Assembly: GCF_024622195.1 (NCBI RefSeq)
Contig: NZ_JANKBI010000005.1
Coordinates: 1 to 64,000 of the forward strand
DNA from: Murimonas intestini
GTDB taxonomy: Bacteria; Bacillota; Clostridia; Lachnospirales; Lachnospiraceae
DNA length: 64,000 nucleotides
Direction of reading: 5' to 3'
A program made the position numbers and the translations under genes. Of the stretch, positions 58,259 to 64,000 are shown piece by piece. The number at the start of each line of letters is the position of its first letter. Positions within the stretch are counted from its first letter, which is position 1. The notes beneath the pieces are model-generated. The model was not told the origin of the DNA, did not search any database, and worked only from the letters and a program-made list of their open reading frames with translations.

Positions 58259-58537
58259 TTAACTGCTGGACTTTCTCACAGGGGGCTGGTATCCGGCGGC
58301 TTTCGCACGCTCACTGGCGGCTTTGCGGCGTTCTGCGCTATATGGCTCCCTGACTGATACACACCGCTTGGGGACGGTAAAGTTATGGGCGTCCTTTCGG
58401 GTGATCTGGTCGGGGTGCTTTTTTGCCAGCAGTTCCAGCTTCTCCATCAGACGGGGATCATGGGTGTAGACCTCAGCCATTGGTTCTGCCTGGTTATAGA
58501 GGAGAATGGTTTCCCGTTCCGCTAAAGAGAGCTTCAT
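58259..58537 (-). CDS. Conserved small ICE protein
   Basis: 92 aa (MKLSLAERETILLYNQAEPM; KLELLAKKHPDQITRKDAHNFTVPKRCVSV, then a basic end AAGYQPPVRKSSS). Begins with a 4-bp overlap on the topB stop and ends 6 bp before the CHC2 gene. It is found beside topB in Tn1549-like elements. The charged, KH-rich sequence suggests nucleic-acid binding; no domain is recognised. Confidence 0.78.
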   Translation of the reverse strand: MKLSLAERETILLYNQAEPMAEVYTHDPRLMEKLELLAKKHPDQITRKDAHNFTVPKRCVSVREPYSAERRKAASERAKAAGYQPPVRKSSS

Positions 58538-60642
58538 CGGCTGCCTCCTTTCCGCTGGTCAAATTCCAGCATGAAGTTAGCGTACTGTCCATCATCCTCC
58601 AAAACCACAGTGGCATCGTAGGTCTTTCCGGTTTTCTCCGAATATAGGCCTGTCACACGGACACGGCCATCTTTCAGCAGTGCAGACACCACAGCCTTGG
58701 TCGGCTGTTTTTTCTTGGCAGCCCACCATTTGTTGTTTTTCCAGATTGCAAATTTGCAATCTTTGTTCTGACAGAAGAAGCCTTTTTGCAGTTCTGCAAC
58801 TTCACCGCCGCAGCGGGGGCATTTGCCCACCACCTCACGGGGCGGAGTGAACAGGTACTCGGTTCCCTTGATGACCTGATAAGTTCCCACCAGATCTTTC
58901 AGCATGGTGCTGATCCCGTCCAGAAACTCCTCCGGGGCAAGCTGCCCGCGCTCGATCTCTCCCAGGCGGTACTCCCACTCGGCAGTCAGAAGCGGAGATT
59001 GCAGCTGTTCCGGCAAGACTGTGATCAGGGAGACTGCATCGCGGGAAGGGAGAAGCTGCACCGTTTTCCTGTTCTTTTTTCGTTCCAGAAAACCGGCAGA
59101 TACCAGCTTTTCCAAAATACCGGCACGAGTGGCCGGTGTCCCCAGACCTTTTCGCTCGGCATCCTCCGGCATATCCTCTTTTCCGGCAGTCTCCATCGCG
59201 GACAATAGGGTGTCCTCCGTAAAGTGCTGAGGAGGACTGCTTTTGCCTTCTTTGACGATTGCAGCAGCAACCGAAAGGGTCTGTCCTTCGGTCAGCTCCG
59301 GCAGGGCTTTCTCTGCACCATCTTTTTCCGGCTCTGCATCCTTCATTTTGGCACGGTAAGCGTCCTCCAGTGCTTTCCATCCGGGGTTCTTCACCGTTTT
59401 TCCTTTGGCGGTAAACTCCCCACCGGCACACGCTGCAATCACAACGGTTTCCGAATAGATATGGGGCTGGGCTACGGCGCACAGCAGACGCAGGGCTACC
59501 AGCTCCAGCACCGCTTTTTCTCCCGCAGGAAGGGCAGAAAGGTCTGCATCCTTGAGATTTCTGGTAGGGATTACTGCGTGGTGGTCAGTTACTTTCTTAT
59601 CGTTGATGACCGTCTGCGGATCACAGGTAATGGCGATCCCTTTGCGAAACGGCATAGCGCTGGCAACCAGATTCACCAGCACTGGCAGGCTGTCTGCCAT
59701 ATCACCGGTCAGATAGCGGCTGTCAGTACGGGGGTAAGTGCAGAGCTTTTTTTCATACAGGCTTTGCAGATAGTCCAGGGTCTGCTGGGCTGTAAATCCA
59801 AGCAGGCGGTTGGCATCTCTTTGCAGGGTAGTCAGGTCATAGAGGGCAGGCGGCTTTTCGGACTTTTCCTTGCACTCCACCTTTTTGATTGTGACAGCTG
59901 CACCCTGACAGGCTTCTTTCAGCTGCTCGGCAGCAGCCTTATCCGCCATGCGCTCCCCGGATACAGTAAGACCGGGCAGCTCCAGCGCCACGGTATAAAA
60001 GGGAACCGGCTGAAAGGTGTCGATCTCAGCTTCTCGCTGGACAATGAGCGCCAGCGTTGGGGACATAACGCGCCCGATGTTGAGGGTGCGGTGATACAGC
60101 ACGGAAAAAAGCCTTGTGGCATTGATCCCCACCAGCCAGTCTGCCTTGGCACGGCAGAGGGCAGCATCCCGAAGTCCGTCATAATCTGCACCGGGACGCA
60201 GGTTTGCAAAGCCCTCCCTTATGGCGGCATCCTCCATTGAAGAAATCCAGAGCCTTTTCATAGGCTTTTGACAACCTGCCAGCTCATAGACGCTGCGGAA
60301 GATTAACTCGCCCTCGCGTCCGGCGTCGCAGGCATTCACTACCTCGGTTACATCCGGGGCATTCATCAGCTTTTTGAGAATATCAAACTGCTTTTTCTTA
60401 TCCTTTCCCACCACCATCTGCCAATGTTCCGGCAGAATCGGTAGGTCATCATATCGCCATTTGGCGTACTTGGGGTCATAGCTGTCTGCATCCGCAAGAC
60501 CGGCCAGATGGCCCACGCACCAGCTGACACGCCAGCCGTTTCCCTCCAGATACCCGTCCTTACGGGCAGATGCACCGATCACCGCAGCCAGACTCTGGGC
60601 AACGGATGGTTTTTCAGCAATCACTAATTTATACTGAGCCAT
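58534..60642 (-). CDS. topB: DNA topoisomerase III (type IA)
   Basis: 702 aa from ATG 60642 (AGGAGG upstream). Toprim core with KPSVAQSLAAVIGA and DAGREGE (106-112), active-site Tyr303 in CTYPRTDSRYL, then gate domains and a C-terminal zinc finger (CPRCGGEVAELQKGFFC). It removes negative supercoils and decatenates DNA during transfer replication. The C-terminal repeat (RVRVTGLYSEKTGKTYDATVV) is that of plasmid/ICE TopB. The neighbouring small genes are translationally coupled. Confidence 0.95.
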   Translation of the reverse strand: MAQYKLVIAEKPSVAQSLAAVIGASARKDGYLEGNGWRVSWCVGHLAGLADADSYDPKYAKWRYDDLPILPEHWQMVVGKDKKKQFDILKKLMNAPDVTEVVNACDAGREGELIFRSVYELAGCQKPMKRLWISSMEDAAIREGFANLRPGADYDGLRDAALCRAKADWLVGINATRLFSVLYHRTLNIGRVMSPTLALIVQREAEIDTFQPVPFYTVALELPGLTVSGERMADKAAAEQLKEACQGAAVTIKKVECKEKSEKPPALYDLTTLQRDANRLLGFTAQQTLDYLQSLYEKKLCTYPRTDSRYLTGDMADSLPVLVNLVASAMPFRKGIAITCDPQTVINDKKVTDHHAVIPTRNLKDADLSALPAGEKAVLELVALRLLCAVAQPHIYSETVVIAACAGGEFTAKGKTVKNPGWKALEDAYRAKMKDAEPEKDGAEKALPELTEGQTLSVAAAIVKEGKSSPPQHFTEDTLLSAMETAGKEDMPEDAERKGLGTPATRAGILEKLVSAGFLERKKNRKTVQLLPSRDAVSLITVLPEQLQSPLLTAEWEYRLGEIERGQLAPEEFLDGISTMLKDLVGTYQVIKGTEYLFTPPREVVGKCPRCGGEVAELQKGFFCQNKDCKFAIWKNNKWWAAKKKQPTKAVVSALLKDGRVRVTGLYSEKTGKTYDATVVLEDDGQYANFMLEFDQRKGGSR

Positions 60643-60832
60643 GATGGTTCCTCCTCTCCTTGAGCCATCGGGACATTTCCCGGTGGCAGACACCTACGCA
60701 GGGGCTTCCATAATTTCCGCAGCCATAACAGGGGTGGCTTGGGGGTAAAGAAGGAGGACGGGAAGTTTTCTTCCCGCCCTCCGGCCTGCGTGTCATCATG
60801 CGTTCATAGGGACTGTCTGTGAAACGGGTCAT
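60629..60832 (-). CDS. Small Cys-rich ICE protein
   Basis: 67 aa, MTRFTDSPYERMMTRRPEGG then HPCYGCGNYGSPCVGVCHREM, with five cysteines in a knuckle-like cluster (CYGC, CVGVC). It overlaps topB by 14 bp and the DUF4366 stop by 4 bp, so it lies in the transfer operon. It is probably zinc-binding; the family is otherwise uncharacterised. Confidence 0.7.
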   Translation of the reverse strand: MTRFTDSPYERMMTRRPEGGKKTSRPPSLPPSHPCYGCGNYGSPCVGVCHREMSRWLKERRNHHGSV

Positions 60833-61581
60833 TTCACGCTGTCCTCGTCATCTTCTGTGCTGCCCCCATCAGCATCCGGCTCGTCCGACTCCTCATCCTC
60901 GGTTTCCCATTCCTCGGAATCTTCCTCGCCATAATCATAATCGTCCAGACTGTCATTGCCCTTGGTCTTAGGCTTATTCTTAATGAGCTTCATGCAGGCA
61001 AATACGCCACCGCCGCCCAGCAGAGCCAGCAGAAGGATCAGGGCAGCTGGGTTCAGTCCGGCAGGCTTCTCCTTTTCCGGCTCCGGTGTTTCTGCCGGAG
61101 GTTCCGGTGCTTTGCCCGTACATTTACTCTTATCAGTTGCGCAGACCGGGCAGGCCGTATTGACTGCCCCTGCTTCACATTTTGTTGAACAGCTGCATAC
61201 CGCAGGCGGCTCCTCTTTGGGTTTTCCATCTTCCATCAGCGCAGCAAGGTCTGCATCGTCCACCTGATTCAGAAAGTGAACGGCGGTCTTTTTGTCCTCA
61301 TTGGCTCTGTCAATCAGGATGTAAAAATAATTGCCCGCCTTAGTAGTAACGGTGATGAGCTGCTTGTTACCCCCAAAATCATCCACCAGAGCGGCATTGC
61401 CCTCCGGGGTCAGCGGCGGTGCTTCTTCGGTTTCTTCCACCACCACATTGCTGTCATTGGTGGCATCCTCTGCCGGGGGCGGCGCTGCGCCCTGGGCAAA
61501 AGCGGGAACGGTAAAGCCCGATGCCAGAACCAGCGTCAGGCAAATGGCGGAAAGTGTTTGGAGCAATCGTTTATTCCTCAT
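60829..61581 (-). CDS. DUF4366 surface protein
   Basis: 250 aa from ATG 61581 (AGGAGG upstream; the frame opens at 61611). A signal peptide (MRNKRLLQTLSAICLTLVLA, cleavage near VPAFAQG), a DUF4366 domain (PLTPEGNAALVDD; GNYFYILIDRANEDKKTAVHFLNQVD), a Cys-rich patch, a Pro-rich linker, a C-terminal TM (about 172-192) and a long acidic cytoplasmic tail. Possibly part of the mating channel or surface contact. Confidence 0.88.
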   Translation of the reverse strand: MRNKRLLQTLSAICLTLVLASGFTVPAFAQGAAPPPAEDATNDSNVVVEETEEAPPLTPEGNAALVDDFGGNKQLITVTTKAGNYFYILIDRANEDKKTAVHFLNQVDDADLAALMEDGKPKEEPPAVCSCSTKCEAGAVNTACPVCATDKSKCTGKAPEPPAETPEPEKEKPAGLNPAALILLLALLGGGGVFACMKLIKNKPKTKGNDSLDDYDYGEEDSEEWETEDEESDEPDADGGSTEDDEDSVK

Positions 61582-61822
61582 AGCCGTTTTCCTCCTGTTC
61601 GTTGTTGTCATCCCCCATACTGCCGGGAACTGTGCGGCCTGACAGCATGGCGCTCAGCTGGGTCGGGGTCATACGCAGGGCACGCACCATCTGGACGATC
61701 TCCAGATTTTCTGCCTCGGTTTTCTGTGCTTCCAGCGCTTTGAGCTTTTCCTGATACTCTGCGATCTTCTCGCGGACCTTTGTAATCTCCTGATCAATGC
61801 GTTCAATTTTGTTCTTTGCCAT
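61571..61822 (-). CDS. DUF4315 protein
   Basis: 83 aa, a coiled coil (IERIDQEITKVREKIAEYQEKL, then KALEAQKTEAENLEIVQMVRAL) followed by MTPTQLSAMLSGRTVPG and an acidic end. Overlaps the DUF4366 start by 11 bp. It is found in this order in Tn1549-type transfer operons. Function unknown. Confidence 0.88.
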   Translation of the reverse strand: MAKNKIERIDQEITKVREKIAEYQEKLKALEAQKTEAENLEIVQMVRALRMTPTQLSAMLSGRTVPGSMGDDNNEQEENGYEE

Positions 61823-61851
61823 CGTCTATCACTCCTTCTTAAAAATCTCTG

Positions 61852-63588
61852 TTACCAGTTCATCAGTCCATAACCCTTGATACTCTGATAATTCAGGTCA
61901 TAGCTTTTGATTTTGCAGGCATCACCGGAATTTCCTTCCACTGTATAAACCCGGCTTCCATCGGTTCCGATGACGATTCCCACATGGTCAGCAGTACCAT
62001 CCAAATCCCAATCGAAGAAAATGGCGTCGCCAGGGGCGATGTTCTCATACCCCCTTGCACCCCATTGTCCGCGGGACTGGAACCAGGGAACCCCCTCCCA
62101 CTCACAGCCTGCAAAACGCGGTTCGCTTTTTCCAGCCTGATTATAGCACCAGGATACGAAGCAGGCGCACCATTCCACCCGGCTGTTAAAACCGTACCAG
62201 CTCCAGTAGGGATAACCGCCCACATTGCCCACCTGACTTTTTGCCAGTTCTACCAGTTCAGGGTTGCCGGGGCGTGTGCCATTGATAAATTCTACGCCGG
62301 ATAGGTCCTCGGAACCGCTGGTATCAGGGGAACCCCCGCCAAACAGCAGCGGCTTATTGCCCAGCGTCTGACGATAAACCTGATACATCTCCAACTGCTC
62401 TGCGGTCAGTAATTCCGACACCACAGCGGAAATGGGCTTACTGGTAAGTTTCACATTCAGAATGTAATACTCATAGGGTACTTCCTCCGAAGTGGTCTCG
62501 CCAGTCTCCGGGTCTGTGGAAGTCTCTGTACGGTATCGGATCTCCACTTCCTCGGTAAGTGTCAGCTGATACTGTGCCTCAAATATACGCTCCAGCTCTG
62601 CCTGGGCGCTTTGCCGGGTATAGCCCTGCAAGACGGCGGATAGAAATGCCGCTAGCTCATGAGGGTCATGGCCGATCATATCCAGGTCATACCGATACTC
62701 GTCATACCCTGGGTGACTGTTTTCAATATTGTCGATCTCTGCCTGCAACCCAGCTTCTTTCGCTGCATAGTCTGCTTCCACCGCCAGCATTTCCGGGTCA
62801 TCCGATGGATAGGTAGTGCCGGAAAGAACGGAACCGATACTCTGTGCCATCATGGAACAGGAGGACATGGTATTCATCAGCAGACAAACGATGAGAAACA
62901 ACGCCCCTGCGATCAGAAAACCTTTCTTGTGTCGCATAACGAATGCCCCTGCCTGCTGTGCCTTTTCTTTTACCGTTCTTGCGGCTTTTCCGGTTTTGGA
63001 CGCAGCCTGGGCGGTATTTCCGGCAGTCTGACCGGTGCGCTTGGCAGCGGCATACTGCTTTTTAATGGCCTGCTTTTGCTGCCAGCGGGAAAGAGGATTG
63101 CTGGCAAACTGAGGATTTTCCTGCAAAGATTTCTGGTACAGGGCATTTACATTTGCCTTTTCCAGTTGGCGCTCTGCCTGGGCTGCTTTGCGGTACGGCT
63201 TCAGCTTGTGGCTGCGATAGCCCTCCCGCACCAGATAAGCGCTGGTCTCCACCGCCTCCTCGGACTTGTGGGCGCTTTCCACGCCCACATTGTCCTGTTC
63301 TGTTTCCCGGATCTCTTTGTGGAGCTTGCCCGCAACCAGATGGGCGGGAGCTTCCTTGACCCCTTGAGAAAGTTTGGAGGGTTGCTTTTTCTTGTCCTCA
63401 AAGGTCAGCTTCGAGGTCTTTTTCCCGGTATCCGGGTCAATGACCGTCTGCCTGACCTTTTTCTTTGGGATATTGGCCTGCGCCTTATCTGCTCTGGCCG
63501 CAGCTTTCTCCGCTTTGCGGATCGGCTTTTCCAGTGCAGGGTCAGAGCGTTCCTCATCGGTAAAGCGCAGGCGCGGTTCCTTATTCAA
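61852..63588 (-). CDS. CHAP-domain transfer hydrolase (CD1108/Orf14-like)
   Basis: 578 aa: a basic cytoplasmic region (1-215), one TM near 225-245 (GFLIAGALFLIVCLLM), an external stalk domain (about 265-430), and a C-terminal CHAP/NlpC-like amidase (AKSQVGNVGGYPYW; WCACFVSWCYNQAG with the catalytic Cys; DHVGIVIG with the His; YTVEGNSGD). It should cut peptidoglycan locally to let the conjugation channel through, as Tn916 Orf14 does. It overlaps the next upstream gene by 8 bp. Confidence 0.92.
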   Translation of the reverse strand: MNKEPRLRFTDEERSDPALEKPIRKAEKAAARADKAQANIPKKKVRQTVIDPDTGKKTSKLTFEDKKKQPSKLSQGVKEAPAHLVAGKLHKEIRETEQDNVGVESAHKSEEAVETSAYLVREGYRSHKLKPYRKAAQAERQLEKANVNALYQKSLQENPQFASNPLSRWQQKQAIKKQYAAAKRTGQTAGNTAQAASKTGKAARTVKEKAQQAGAFVMRHKKGFLIAGALFLIVCLLMNTMSSCSMMAQSIGSVLSGTTYPSDDPEMLAVEADYAAKEAGLQAEIDNIENSHPGYDEYRYDLDMIGHDPHELAAFLSAVLQGYTRQSAQAELERIFEAQYQLTLTEEVEIRYRTETSTDPETGETTSEEVPYEYYILNVKLTSKPISAVVSELLTAEQLEMYQVYRQTLGNKPLLFGGGSPDTSGSEDLSGVEFINGTRPGNPELVELAKSQVGNVGGYPYWSWYGFNSRVEWCACFVSWCYNQAGKSEPRFAGCEWEGVPWFQSRGQWGARGYENIAPGDAIFFDWDLDGTADHVGIVIGTDGSRVYTVEGNSGDACKIKSYDLNYQSIKGYGLMNW

Positions 63589-63964
63589 ACCATTCTCCCA
63601 ACATGAGGGAGGACATCATGTAGTGCAGCTCTGCATAAATGGCCATCCCCACAGGATCGTTGAACATACAGCCGGACAGGTAGGCATAAAACTGTGCCAC
63701 CACATCGGACAAGATCTTCGCCTCTGTTCCTTCCAGAATCAGGCCGCCCATACCTTCCTTAGCACGAATGGCGCTCCAGACCTCTGCCAGACGGAGCAGA
63801 CCCACCTGACCGGTCTCATTCAGTTCGGCTGCCTGATCTGCCGCCGTGCGGCACTCACTTACCGCATCAGCCATGACCGTAAGCAGCTGGCTGCGCTGGG
63901 CATTTACCGCCCTGTCAAAAAACATCAGCGGGTTTTGATTCAAAATATTGGGATTCATCATCAT
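63581..63964 (-). CDS. Conserved ICE protein
   Basis: 127 aa, helical (FFDRAVNAQRSQLLTVMADA, LLRLAEVWSAIRAKEGMGG, LHYMMSSLMLGEWFE). No recognised domain. The ATG overlaps the end of the gene entering from the right (ATGA) and has AGGAGG upstream; it ends inside the CHAP gene. Probably a transfer-complex accessory protein by position. Confidence 0.75.
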   Translation of the reverse strand: MMMNPNILNQNPLMFFDRAVNAQRSQLLTVMADAVSECRTAADQAAELNETGQVGLLRLAEVWSAIRAKEGMGGLILEGTEAKILSDVVAQFYAYLSGCMFNDPVGMAIYAELHYMMSSLMLGEWFE

Positions 63965-64000
63965 TCATCCTCCTTTTTCAGTTCTTGAGGTTTGGTGGTC
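63961..64000 (-). CDS. C-terminal end of the next transfer gene (partial)
   Basis: The last 12 codons (TTKPQELKKEDE) before a TGA overlapping the next start. By comparison with Tn1549-type order this could be the end of the VirB4/TraE-like ATPase, but 12 residues cannot show it. Confidence 0.4.
   Translation of the reverse strand, partial: TTKPQELKKEDE

Overview
The window is chromosomal DNA of a low-to-mid GC Gram-positive anaerobe, most likely a gut Lachnospiraceae (Clostridium cluster XIVa). This is inferred from clean AGGAGG ribosome-binding sites, a T-box leader on valS, an EFR1-type flavodoxin/ferredoxin, a DUF2812/PadR pair, and a Tn1549/CTn-type conjugative element. The species cannot be fixed from the sequence.

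Region 1 (1-13.7 kb) is host DNA. It opens with what looks like an invertible promoter: a strong promoter lies between inverted copies of an 18-bp palindromic core, reads into a terminator, and sits beside a small tyrosine recombinase. Then come a HAD hydrolase, an EFR1 ferredoxin with a broken ArsR regulator, a C45 acyltransferase-like hydrolase with an AraC/GyrI regulator, a DUF1275/GNAT/TetM-like-GTPase operon (the GTPase carries a C-terminal YacP/NYN nuclease domain), T-box controlled valS, and a peptide deformylase behind an autoregulated XRE repressor.

Region 2 (13.76-17.6 kb) is a 3.8-kb island bracketed by 60-bp direct repeats (58/60 identical by eye). It is a graveyard of accessory genes: a NUDIX gene with a stop inside the Nudix box, a membrane protein with an amber at codon 9, an orphan YgiT antitoxin beside the 26-codon tail of its toxin, a GNAT, and two tandem copies of a type I toxin-antitoxin cassette with a 29-aa hydrophobic toxin and a convergent antisense RNA.

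Region 3 (17.6 kb to the right edge) is the left part of an integrative conjugative element of the Tn1549/Tn916 superfamily. It has two tandem tyrosine integrases, an excisionase, a sigma-70-like regulator, a relaxase, MobC, a 2927-aa methylase/SNF2-helicase protein with tnpV nested in another frame, TTRAP, a CHC2-primase/ArdC/YodL protein, topoisomerase III, DUF4366, DUF4315 and a CHAP-domain transfer protein. Its right end lies outside the window.

The cargo between the sigma gene and the relaxase (22.2-39.9 kb) is devoted to sensing and resisting cell-envelope antimicrobials: a BceRS-BceAB module, then a second two-component system with one ATPase and three paralogous FtsX-type permeases. 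A 23-bp motif sits exactly 10 bp from a -10-like hexamer at five places. Four are in the second resistance locus and one is at the leftward-reading entrance to the ICE control genes (small ORF, sigma factor, xis, int). This suggests, but does not prove, that the antimicrobial-responsive regulator is also wired to element excision. A second accessory insertion (41.5-44.1 kb: zinc-ribbon protein, DUF1016 nuclease, orphan AbiEi, AlbA_2-type remnant) splits the mobilization genes.
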